From contig JBFGCA010000043.1 of NCBI GenBank assembly GCA_041567315.1, positions 1-35,813 on the forward strand: a stretch of DNA of 35,813 nt, written 5' to 3'. The stretch comes from JBFGCA01 sp041567315. GTDB taxonomy: Bacteria; Acidobacteriota; Thermoanaerobaculia; Multivoradales; JAHEKO01. Positions 1-6,715 of this stretch are shown one piece after another. The translations under genes were made by a program, and so were the position numbers. Below the pieces are notes generated by a model that ran no database searches, had not been told where the DNA came from, and saw only the letters and a list, made by a program, of their open reading frames with translations. Each line of letters begins with the position of its first letter. Position 1 is the first letter of the stretch.

Positions 1-2
1 AG

Positions 3-560
3 ACCATCGACGCCCTCGACGTGCTGCTCGAGCCGGGGGCCGACAGCGAGCAAGTGACGGCGGCGATCCGCGAGCGCCTCGCCGCCAGCACCAACCGGTT
101 GTTCATCCTCACCAGGAGCGACTTCAAGGCCGCCACCAACCAGCTGCTCGACCAGTTCTTCAGCCTGTCGTACATCCAGCTCGGCATCGCCTTGCTGGTG
201 GCGGTGCTGGGGGTGGCCAACACGCTGGTGATCTCGGTCGCCGAGCGCCGCCGCGAGCTGGGGATCCTCAAGGCGCTGGGGACCGAGCGGCGGCAGGTGG
301 TGCGGCTGATCGTCGCCGAGGCCCTGGGGATCGCCGCCATCGGCGGGCTGCTCGGCTACCTGGTGGGCTCGTATCTGATCCTGTTAGTGGTCGGCACCCT
401 GTCGGCCAACATCAGCGGCTGGACGCTGCCCTACGCCTTCCCCTGGGGCATCGCCGGCAGCCTCACCGTCCTGCTGGCGCTGGTGACCGTCGCGGCGGCG
501 GTCTACCCGGCCCGCATGGCGCTGCGGGTGTCGCCGGCCGAGGCGTTGGTCTACGAGTGA
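3..560 (+). CDS. ABC transporter permease, FtsX/MacB family (5'-truncated)
   Basis: This is the C-terminal part of an FtsX-type permease, and the reading frame runs off the left edge of the window. The visible 185 or so residues hold the end of a periplasmic domain and then three hydrophobic segments: one around IQLGIALLVAVLGVANTLVI, then a cytoplasmic coupling stretch SVAERRRELGILKALGTERRQV, then two more membrane spans. The ERRRELGILKALG stretch is the usual hallmark of LolC/E and MacB permeases, where it contacts the ATPase. The ATPase itself must lie further left. The gene is followed 11 bases later by a LolA-like gene, then a predicted barrel and an RND protein, so an envelope lipid or lipoprotein export role is likely. 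The substrate is unknown. Confidence 0.9.
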   Translation, partial: TIDALDVLLEPGADSEQVTAAIRERLAASTNRLFILTRSDFKAATNQLLDQFFSLSYIQLGIALLVAVLGVANTLVISVAERRRELGILKALGTERRQVVRLIVAEALGIAAIGGLLGYLVGSYLILLVVGTLSANISGWTLPYAFPWGIAGSLTVLLALVTVAAAVYPARMALRVSPAEALVYE

Positions 561-571
561 GGGAGAAGCTG

Positions 572-1366
572 ATGAGAGTCCCCAAACCGGTCCTTGCTGC
601 CCTGGCCGTCCTGGGTTTCGTGCCGCTCGCTCCGGCGGCGCCGGCCGATCCGGAACGCCTCGACGGCCGGGCGATCATGGAGCGGCTCGACGAGAGCCAG
701 AGGACGCGGGCCCGCTACGCCGAAGGCCTGGTGACGGTCGAAGACAAGGGCCGGGTCCGCCAAAAGGCGTGGCGCGTGTGGCGTCTCGGTTGGGGTGCCG
801 AGGCGCGCAGCCTGGTGCAGTTCCTGGAGCCGGCCGAGGTGCGCGGCGTCGGGCTGCTGACCCTCGGTCGTTCGGGACGGGCCGACGAGCAGTGGTTCTA
901 CGCGCCGGCCATGGATCGGCACCGCCGCATCGCACGGGTCGAAAAGTCGACGCGGTTCCTCGGCACCCACTTCACCTACGAGGACATGCAGGCCCGGGAC
1001 ATCGACGACCACGAGTACCGTCGGCTGGAGGATGGGGAGGTAGACGGAGTGCTCTGCTACCGGGTCGAGGCCCGCCCCCGACCGGAGACCGAGTCGCAGT
1101 ACTCGCGGCTGATCTACTGGGTCCGGCAGGATCTCCCGGTGACGCTGCGGGTCGACGGCTACGTCGACGGCAAGCACCGCCGCACCTCTCGCGGCGCGGA
1201 GGTCCGGAACGTCGACGGCATTCCAACGGCGCACCGGTGGGAGGTGGATGACCAGAAGCGCAGCGGCCGTACCACGCTGACACTGCGCAACGTGCGCCAC
1301 CGCCTGGAGCTCGATGAGGAGCTCTTTTCGCGCGAGGCGATGCGGGTGCTGCACTCGCCGCCATAG
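572..1366 (+). CDS. LolA-like outer membrane lipoprotein-sorting protein
   Basis: A 264-residue periplasmic protein with a Sec signal peptide (residues 1-25, ending APAAPA). The body reads like the LolA-like family often annotated as 'outer membrane lipoprotein-sorting protein'. It has the FLGTHFTYEDMQ stretch near residue 130 that is typical of that family, and a strand-rich C-terminal half with SQYSRLIYWVRQDLPVTLRV. The family is thought to bind an acyl chain or lipid in an open half-barrel. The start at 572 is chosen because GAGGGAG lies six bases upstream; a GTG at 557 would remove that spacing and overlap the previous stop. The next gene follows after 13 bases. It probably shuttles a lipid between the inner-membrane transporters and the barrel; the family call is from memory of motifs. 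Confidence 0.85.
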   Translation: MRVPKPVLAALAVLGFVPLAPAAPADPERLDGRAIMERLDESQRTRARYAEGLVTVEDKGRVRQKAWRVWRLGWGAEARSLVQFLEPAEVRGVGLLTLGRSGRADEQWFYAPAMDRHRRIARVEKSTRFLGTHFTYEDMQARDIDDHEYRRLEDGEVDGVLCYRVEARPRPETESQYSRLIYWVRQDLPVTLRVDGYVDGKHRRTSRGAEVRNVDGIPTAHRWEVDDQKRSGRTTLTLRNVRHRLELDEELFSREAMRVLHSPP

Positions 1367-1379
1367 GACGAGGCGGCCG

Positions 1380-2675
1380 ATGCGTCCCACAAGCGCGGCG
1401 CTCTTCTCGCTTTCGCTGGCGCTGTGCCCGCCCGGCGCGGCCGCCGACGCCGCCACCGACGCGGTAGTGGAGATCGAGCTGAGCGGGGACGCCTTCCCCG
1501 AGAGCGAGCCCCCATCGCAAGGCTGGCTGCGGATCGCGCCACGGGTGACGCGACAGCTCTCGCCGCGGGTCCTCCTCACCGTGGCCCCGGTCTTCGAGGC
1601 GGACACCCACGGGGACGTCGACCGCTCCCGGCTGTACGACCACGACGACCGCGCTCCCCGGCGGGCGCTGCTGCGCCTGGAGAGGCTCTCATTGCGCTTC
1701 GATCTCGGCGCGGTCAAGGTCGAGGTCGGCAGGCAGCCGCTGACCTGGGGCCGCACCGACGCCATCAACCCCACCGACAACCTGACGCCGCGAGACTGGA
1801 CCGACCCGCTTCGCGAGGCGCGCCTGTCGCCGTGGGCGCTGCGGGTCAACGTCGAAAAGCGGCGCTGGGATGCGGAGCTGGCGCTGGTGCCTCCCTACGC
1901 GCCCTCTCGATTGCCCCGCATCGGTGGGCGCTGGGCGCCGATCGAGCCGATCCGCATCGCCAACCTGCTCGATACGGGTGCCGATCGGCCAGCGCTCGAG
2001 GTCCGACTCGACGTTGCCGAGCCGGATTACCCGAGCACCACCCTCGACAACGTCCAGGCCGGCCTCAAGCTCGGTCGCCGCGGTGGTCGCGGGGAGTGGG
2101 CGGTGTCCTACTACCGCGGCTTCGACGACGCGCCGCACTTCGATCCGTCCGTCGGTGCTCCCGATCCGGCGGCGGGGATCCTGCCGGTCACCTTGACGCC
2201 GCGGTTTCCTCGCCTCGAGGTCGTCGGCGCCGACGGCGTGCTGCTGGCCGGTGCCTGGGCGCTGCGCGCCGAGGCGGGGCACTTCCGGTTTCCGGACGGC
2301 CGTGACGAGAGCTTCCTGCTCTACGAGGTCGACGCCGAGTGGACGCGGGGGGCATGGCGCGCGGTCGCCGGCTTCGCGGATCTCTCCGACCAGGGCCGGG
2401 CCCCCGCCCCGGCCACGGCGCTCGATCTGGGGTTCCTCCCCGCGGCGTTCCTCCACCTCGGACGCTCGCTCTTCACCGAGTGGGAGGCGAGCCTCGACGC
2501 CTGGGTCGGCACCGAGGAGCGCGATTGGCTGGTGCGCCTCTCCGGGTCGTGGCCGGCGAGAGACAACCTGCGGCTGGGCGCCGAGATCGACCTTATCGAC
2601 GGCCGCCGAGGCACCTTTTTCGGAGCCTGGCGCCGCAACGATCGGCTGCGGCTCTACGCCCGCTTCACCCGATGA
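1380..2675 (+). CDS. Predicted outer-membrane beta-barrel protein (DUF1302-like)
   Basis: A 431-residue protein with a signal peptide (about residues 1-22, ending PPGAAA) and repeated alternating-hydrophobicity strands with aromatic belts, as expected of an outer-membrane barrel. The sequence VEVGRQPLTWGRTDAINPTD near residue 120 recalls the DUF1302/alginate-export type of barrel, where a G-R-Q...WG...NP motif is common. The chain ends RLRLYARFTR rather than with the usual terminal aromatic. ATG 1380 starts directly after a GACGAGG ribosome-binding site; a longer open frame upstream lacks a signal peptide. Its stop overlaps the start of the RND gene (ATGA), so the two are translationally coupled. 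Likely role: outer-membrane component of the export set. The substrate is unknown and the family assignment is tentative. Confidence 0.65.
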   Translation: MRPTSAALFSLSLALCPPGAAADAATDAVVEIELSGDAFPESEPPSQGWLRIAPRVTRQLSPRVLLTVAPVFEADTHGDVDRSRLYDHDDRAPRRALLRLERLSLRFDLGAVKVEVGRQPLTWGRTDAINPTDNLTPRDWTDPLREARLSPWALRVNVEKRRWDAELALVPPYAPSRLPRIGGRWAPIEPIRIANLLDTGADRPALEVRLDVAEPDYPSTTLDNVQAGLKLGRRGGRGEWAVSYYRGFDDAPHFDPSVGAPDPAAGILPVTLTPRFPRLEVVGADGVLLAGAWALRAEAGHFRFPDGRDESFLLYEVDAEWTRGAWRAVAGFADLSDQGRAPAPATALDLGFLPAAFLHLGRSLFTEWEASLDAWVGTEERDWLVRLSGSWPARDNLRLGAEIDLIDGRRGTFFGAWRRNDRLRLYARFTR

Positions 2676-3985
2676 GCAGGATCGCCCTCGTCCGCTTCAT
2701 CCTCGGGCACCGGGCCCTGGTCGTGGGCCTCGTCGCGGTGGCGACTGCCGCCCTCGGCTGGCAGGCGGCACAGGTCGGTTTCGACAACTCGATCGAGATC
2801 TACTTCCAGCAAGACGACATCGCCGACTATCGTCGTTTCCTGGACCACTTCGGCACCGACGAGATCATCGCCATCACCTTCGAGGCCGACGTCTTCAGCG
2901 CCGAGACCCTGCGGCTCATCGAGCGCATCAGTCAACGGCTCGAGGCTCTGCCGAACGTGCGTCGCGTGCTGAGCCTGACCGAGGCCAAGGTCGTCTTCGG
3001 CGACGACGAGAGCATCCACTTCGACCCCCTGGTCGAGGAGATCCCCGCGAGCTCCGCGGCGCTCGCCGCGATCCGGCAACGGGCCCTCGCGGACGGGGTC
3101 AAGCGGCCCGCGCTGCTGCACCGGATGGAGAGCCTGGAAGAGTACCTCCGGACCGTCGACGGAGTGACCGGCGTCTACTCGCTCGTCGGCATGGTCAAGG
3201 CCCTCGACCGGGCCTTCTACGGCGGCGCGCAGAGCTTCTTCCGGATCCCCGCCTCGGCCACGGAAGTGGCGCAACAGCTCTTGCTGGTCGAGGGCAGCGA
3301 GGAGATCGACGCGCTGCTCGCCGGCGACGGCGCCACCGCCAGAGTGGTCGCCCGCATCGAGATGACCCGTTCACAGGAGCTGTCCCGCCAGATGCCGGAG
3401 ATCGAGCAGCGGGCGGTTGAACTCTTCGGCGCCACGGCGACGGTCACGCCCACCGGCATGGTGCATCTGACGCACCGCATGGAGCGATATCTCCTCTCCA
3501 GCCAGATCAAGAGCCTGTCGCTGGCGTTCGTCGTCATCAGCCTCCTCATGCTGGCGATGCTGAGCTCCCTGCGGCTGGCTCTGGCGGCACTGATCCCCAA
3601 CCTGCTGCCGATCCTCTTCACCCTCGCCCTGATGCCGTGGCTCGGGATTCCACTCGACGTCAGCACCGTGATGATCGCCGTGATCGCGCTGGGGCTGGTG
3701 GTCGACGACACGATCCATCTGCTGACCCGCCTCAAGGCCGAGGTGGAGCGCGCGCCCGGGACGCGGCGCGCCCTCAGGCGGGCGCTCACCGCCGTCGGCA
3801 GACCGATCATCTACACCAGCGTCGCGCTGAGTCTGGGCTTCCTGGTGCTGGTCTTCGCCAGCTTCAACTCGATGATCCACTTCGGCGTCCTCTCGGCCAC
3901 CGTCATCGCGCTGGCGCTGGCCTTCGATCTGGTGGTGCTGCCGGCGCTCGTCGGTTTCCTGCACCTTCCAGGGCCGCCCCGGTAG
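2672..3985 (+). CDS. Half-size RND/MMPL-family transporter
   Basis: A 437-residue RND-superfamily protein. One membrane span (about residues 14-33) is followed by a periplasmic domain of about 245 residues, then five further spans from about residue 280 to the end. The fourth-span proton-relay motif is VVDDTIH (D345, D346, H349), as in MMPL/HpnN-type exporters. Full-length members carry two such halves (12 spans, 750-900 residues); this is one complete half, so it probably works as a homo-oligomer. The start is the ATG overlapping the stop of the barrel gene. With the LolA-like and barrel genes it forms an envelope export operon, perhaps for hopanoid, lipid or lipoprotein cargo. The stop is followed by no clear terminator; a short CTTCG/CGAAG palindrome lies just behind it. 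Confidence 0.88.
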   Translation: MSRIALVRFILGHRALVVGLVAVATAALGWQAAQVGFDNSIEIYFQQDDIADYRRFLDHFGTDEIIAITFEADVFSAETLRLIERISQRLEALPNVRRVLSLTEAKVVFGDDESIHFDPLVEEIPASSAALAAIRQRALADGVKRPALLHRMESLEEYLRTVDGVTGVYSLVGMVKALDRAFYGGAQSFFRIPASATEVAQQLLLVEGSEEIDALLAGDGATARVVARIEMTRSQELSRQMPEIEQRAVELFGATATVTPTGMVHLTHRMERYLLSSQIKSLSLAFVVISLLMLAMLSSLRLALAALIPNLLPILFTLALMPWLGIPLDVSTVMIAVIALGLVVDDTIHLLTRLKAEVERAPGTRRALRRALTAVGRPIIYTSVALSLGFLVLVFASFNSMIHFGVLSATVIALALAFDLVVLPALVGFLHLPGPPR

Positions 3986-4030
3986 CTTCGCGAAGACCCG
4001 CAGAGCATCCTCGAGGTCACGGCCGGCGGC

Positions 4031-4046
4031 GTAGCTAATATGCTAC
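4031..4046 (+). promoter_or_regulatory. Imperfect palindrome and -10-like element before toxin-antitoxin pair
   Basis: GTAGC and GCTAC (5-base arms) flank TAATAT. Antitoxins of the Phd/YefM type usually repress their own promoter by binding such palindromes. TAATAT (4036-4041) also fits a TANNNT -10 box. A transcript starting about seven bases later would begin at the GTG at 4048, so the antitoxin could be read from a leaderless mRNA. The region is AT-richer than its surroundings. This assignment is inference. Confidence 0.4.
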
Positions 4047-4047
4047 A

Positions 4048-4305
4048 GTGCGGACGATGAAGACAATCCCACAGCGCACGTTGCGCAACGAAAGCGGCGA
4101 GGTGCTGCGTCAGGCCGAGGCCGGCGAGAGGTTCGTGATCACCGTCCACGGCCGGCCGGTGGCGGTACTGGGACCGTACGAACGCCGCCAGTGGGTGCCG
4201 GCCGCAAGCGTCCGGGCGCTGCTGGCCACCGCCACCGACGCCGGCACGCTCGAGGACCTGCGCCGGCTCGAAGCCGAAGAGCTCACCGACCCGTGGCAAC
4301 GGTGA
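4048..4305 (+). CDS. Type II antitoxin, Phd/YefM family
   Basis: An 85-residue protein (82 if the ATG at 4057 is used). The N-terminal half, KTIPQRTLRNESGEVLRQAEAGERFVITVHGRPVAVLGPY, is the classic Phd/YefM fold: a helix that makes DNA contacts, then the G-E-x-F-x-I-T-x-x-G-x-P-V-A-x-L strand pair. The C-terminal helix (about residues 50-85) would wrap the toxin. Neither start has a good ribosome-binding site. The GTG at 4048 sits where a transcript from the TAATAT element would begin, which is why I extend to it. The stop TGA overlaps the toxin start by four bases (GTGA), so the two are coupled. It neutralises the PIN toxin that follows and probably represses the operon through the palindrome at 4031-4046. 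Confidence 0.85.
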   Translation: MRTMKTIPQRTLRNESGEVLRQAEAGERFVITVHGRPVAVLGPYERRQWVPAASVRALLATATDAGTLEDLRRLEAEELTDPWQR

Positions 4306-4682
4306 GGGGCCTGCTCGACACCTCGGTGGTGATCGGCATAGAGGTCGCGGAACTCCCCGAGGAGGCGGCCATTTCGGTGGCCACCCTCGCCGAGCTGCAC
4401 TTCGGCGTCCATCTGGCCAAGGACGAAGCCAGCCGGGCGCTGCGACTGCGGCGACTCGCCGAGATCGAGTCCCGTTTCGCCGCGCTGCCGATCGACGAGG
4501 CAGTCGCTCGGGCCTACGGCGAGCTGGCCGCGCTCACCGTCCGAGCCGGCAGGAAGGTCCGTGCCCGTGTCGTCGACGTCTTCGTCGCCGCCACCGCCCG
4601 CGTCCACGGAGTGGCGCTCTACACCCGGAATCGACAGGACTTCGAGCCCTTCTCCGAGCTGATCGAGCTCCGCAGCGCCTAG
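4302..4682 (+). CDS. VapC-like PIN-domain ribonuclease toxin
   Basis: A 126-residue PIN-domain toxin. The four acidic metal ligands expected of VapC are visible: D6 in RGLLDTSVV, E31 in ATLAELHFG, D92 in RARVVDVFVAATA and D113 in NRQDF. VapC toxins are Mg-dependent endoribonucleases, often cutting tRNA or rRNA. The start is taken as the GTG at 4302, which overlaps the antitoxin stop; another in-frame GTG at 4293 would add VAT. All catalytic positions are intact, so the toxin looks functional. The pair sits next to a broken DUF222/HNH gene, consistent with an accessory region. The cellular target cannot be read from sequence. Confidence 0.88.
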   Translation: MRGLLDTSVVIGIEVAELPEEAAISVATLAELHFGVHLAKDEASRALRLRRLAEIESRFAALPIDEAVARAYGELAALTVRAGRKVRARVVDVFVAATARVHGVALYTRNRQDFEPFSELIELRSA

Positions 4683-4734
4683 CAGCCCACCCCGGTCAGG
4701 CTGCGGCCGGGAGCCCGAACGAGCATCGAAGCCG

Positions 4735-5240
4735 CGCGAAGTCTCCTACTCCAAGGTCCGCGCCTTGATCCGCGTCGCTACCCCCGACAACGAAGCCGAG
4801 CTCCTCGGCTTTGCCCAGGCCGGCGCGGCCGCCCACGTCGAGCGGCTGGTCCGCGCCTGGCGACGCGTCGACCGGGCGACCGAGTGCCAGGAGGCCCGCA
4901 ACCAGCGCCGCCACCTCTACCTCCGGGCCTACACCGACGAAGGCGGCATGCTCGTCCTGCGCGGCCCGCTGCCCGCCGAGGTCGGCGCCGCGGTCCTCCC
5001 CCGGCAAGCGACGCGCCCACGCTCTCGGCCTCCTCGCCGAGACCGCCCTCCAGCACGGCTTCGAGAGCCTCGGCGACAAGGCCACCGCCGCCGACCGCTA
5101 CCAGGTCGTCGTCCACGTTGATGCCGAGGCTCTGGAGGAGGACAGCGAGACCGGTCAGGCCGCCCTCGAGAGCGGCGTGCGCGTTTCAGCGGAAACGCTT
5201 CGCCAACCGTCCTGCAGTGCAGTGGCCCACATCGATCCCA
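4735..5240 (+). pseudogene. Frameshifted remnant of DUF222/HNH endonuclease gene
   Basis: Two adjoining frames together spell a decayed DUF222-type protein. Frame one (from about 4735) gives EVSYSKVRALIRVATPDNEAELL, then AAHVERLVRAWRRVDR and MLVLRGPLPAEVGAAVL. Near 5000 the similarity jumps to another frame with AHALGLLAETALQHGFES, DRYQVVVHVDAEAL and VSAETLRQ. Intact relatives have several dozen residues between LPPEVGA and RADALGLLAE, so the junction is a deletion plus frameshift. After VSAETLRQ the similarity fades, and the C-terminal HNH nuclease motif (around CRFPGC and H-H in relatives) is absent. No start codon with a ribosome-binding site is seen. The DUF222/HNH family is widespread and repetitive in some genomes. 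Recognition is from memory of family motifs, by eye. Confidence 0.75.
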
Positions 5241-5323
5241 CGACCGGCAAACAGGCCCGCCGCCCCGCTCGCCTGGACCCTAAGACCGAAGCCTCTACAC
5301 AATCCCACCGAACGCCCGAGACC

Positions 5324-5377
5324 CGCAGGACTCGAAGCGCGAACCAGACTGCGACCAACGGCTTGCAAGGCCGTTGG
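5324..5377 (-). other. tRNA-like fragment (anticodon-arm and T-loop-like remnants)
   Basis: On the - strand CCAACGGC and GCCGTTGG (8 bp) close a seven-base CTTGCAA loop, as in an anticodon arm with TGC at the anticodon position. About 24 bases further on TTCGAGTCCTGC resembles the 3' side of a T-arm, but about 12 extra bases separate it from its expected partner GCAG. I find no acceptor or D-arm. This looks like a tRNA-derived scrap, perhaps from an integration site, and not a functional tRNA. The rest of 5240-5457 shows nothing else I recognise. Confidence 0.25.
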
Positions 5378-5457
5378 TCTCGGCTCGGGAACGTCTGAAA
5401 CCGTGGCGCTCTGGGAGCGTTGCTGACCAGGTGCTTCAACAGGGCGCAGCGCCGGGC

Positions 5458-6660
5458 TTACCGCTCGCTGGTCATGATGAAGAGGGGGCGGTGCTGGAAC
5501 CGGCTGTAGAGGGGGCAGAGGCGGTCGGGGTTGTAGTGGCGCTGGACGTCGACGACTTTCTTGGTGGCGGTGACGAGGTCGAGGGGGACGTTGTCGTAGC
5601 GGCCGTCGCGGAGGACGACGAGGCGGCCGTGGATGCCGGCCAGGATGAGGTCGAGGGCCAGGTTGCCGTAGGCCATGGGGACGATCGAGTCGATGGCGTC
5701 GGGGTCGCCGGAGCGGGTCAGGTAGCCGAGCTTCTGGTTGACGACGTCGACCCGGCGGCCGTTGTTGAATTGCGGTGACAGCTCCTTGAGGCGGGCGGCC
5801 ACCTGGTCGCCGATGCCGCCCAGCTTGGCGTGGCCGTAGGCGTCCCGGGCGCGGTCCTCGAAGATCATCTCGCCGCCCTCGAACCTCGCCCCCTCGGAGA
5901 CCAGCAGCACGGCGTAGCGGCTGGGGTTGCGGTTGCGGTCCTCGACCATCAGCTCGGTCAGACGCTCGAGGCTGAAGCGGTGCTCGGGGATCACGCAGCG
6001 GTTGGCGGCCCCGGCCATGGTCGGCAGCAAAGCGGTGAAGCCGGCGTAGCGGCCGAACACCTCGAGCACCAGGAAGCGCTCGTGCGAGCCGGCCGAGGTG
6101 CGCAGCCGGTTGGTCATCTCGATGGTGCGGGTGACGCAGGTGCTGAAGCCGATGCAGTAGTCGGTCCCCGGGACGTCGTTGTCCATGGTCTTGGGGATCG
6201 CCACCACCTTGACCCCCTCCTGGTAGAGCCGCACGCCGTAGCTCAAGGTGTCGTCGCCGCCGATCGGAATCAGGAAGTCGACGCCGAGCCAGTCGAGATT
6301 GGCCAGCACTTCGGGGGTGAGGTCGTTGACCTCCTCCCCGTAGCGATCGGCGAGATGGGCCGGCACGTCGGCCTTCTTGACCTTGCCGGGATGGGTGCGC
6401 GAGCTGTGGAGGAAGGTGCCGCCGGTGCGCCCCGCCTTGTTGACCACCTCCTCGGTCAGCACCTGGAAGTGGTCGCCGGCGTCCTCGCCGTCGCGGTCGA
6501 GATCGACCAGCCCGGCCCAGCCGCGGCGGATGCCGACCACGCTGTAGCCCTCGCGCAGGGCGCGGATGGTCACCGCGCGGATCGCCGGGTTCAGCCCCGG
6601 GACGTCGCCGCCGCCGGTGAGTATGCCGATGACGCCCTTGCTGCTCTTGACGATGGCCAC
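5458..6660 (-). CDS. 6-phosphofructokinase, probably pyrophosphate-dependent
   Basis: A 400-residue PFKA-superfamily enzyme that phosphorylates fructose 6-phosphate in glycolysis. The N-terminal phosphate loop is ILTGGGDVPGLN; IPIGGDDTLSYG and PKTMDNDVPGTD follow, then the sugar-binding region GRYAGFTAL. In this superfamily ATP enzymes carry GGDG and GTIDND, while PPi enzymes carry GGDD and PKTIDND. Both positions here match the PPi type, so the reaction is probably reversible. The start is the GTG at 6660: GAGGG lies six bases before it, and residues align with family N-termini; a longer frame to 6714 adds unrelated residues. It follows the second ABC exporter gene by 55 bases on the same strand and could be read through from it, but a metabolic link is not evident. 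Confidence 0.88.
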   Translation of the reverse strand: MAIVKSSKGVIGILTGGGDVPGLNPAIRAVTIRALREGYSVVGIRRGWAGLVDLDRDGEDAGDHFQVLTEEVVNKAGRTGGTFLHSSRTHPGKVKKADVPAHLADRYGEEVNDLTPEVLANLDWLGVDFLIPIGGDDTLSYGVRLYQEGVKVVAIPKTMDNDVPGTDYCIGFSTCVTRTIEMTNRLRTSAGSHERFLVLEVFGRYAGFTALLPTMAGAANRCVIPEHRFSLERLTELMVEDRNRNPSRYAVLLVSEGARFEGGEMIFEDRARDAYGHAKLGGIGDQVAARLKELSPQFNNGRRVDVVNQKLGYLTRSGDPDAIDSIVPMAYGNLALDLILAGIHGRLVVLRDGRYDNVPLDLVTATKKVVDVQRHYNPDRLCPLYSRFQHRPLFIMTSER

Positions 6661-6715
6661 GCGGTTCCCTCTCGGATCCGGGGAGGCGGCGACGCTAGCA
6701 CGCGCCGTCCGCAAC

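Noticed and set aside
5324..5377. Full tRNA-Ala gene
   Set aside because: Acceptor stem and D-arm are absent and the T-arm pairing is broken; kept only as a tRNA-like fragment.
6661..6715. Search for a double-glycine leader peptide gene beside the exporter
   Set aside because: The gaps near the exporter are only 29-55 bases and contain no frame with a leader; the only credible small frame is at 18396-18452.
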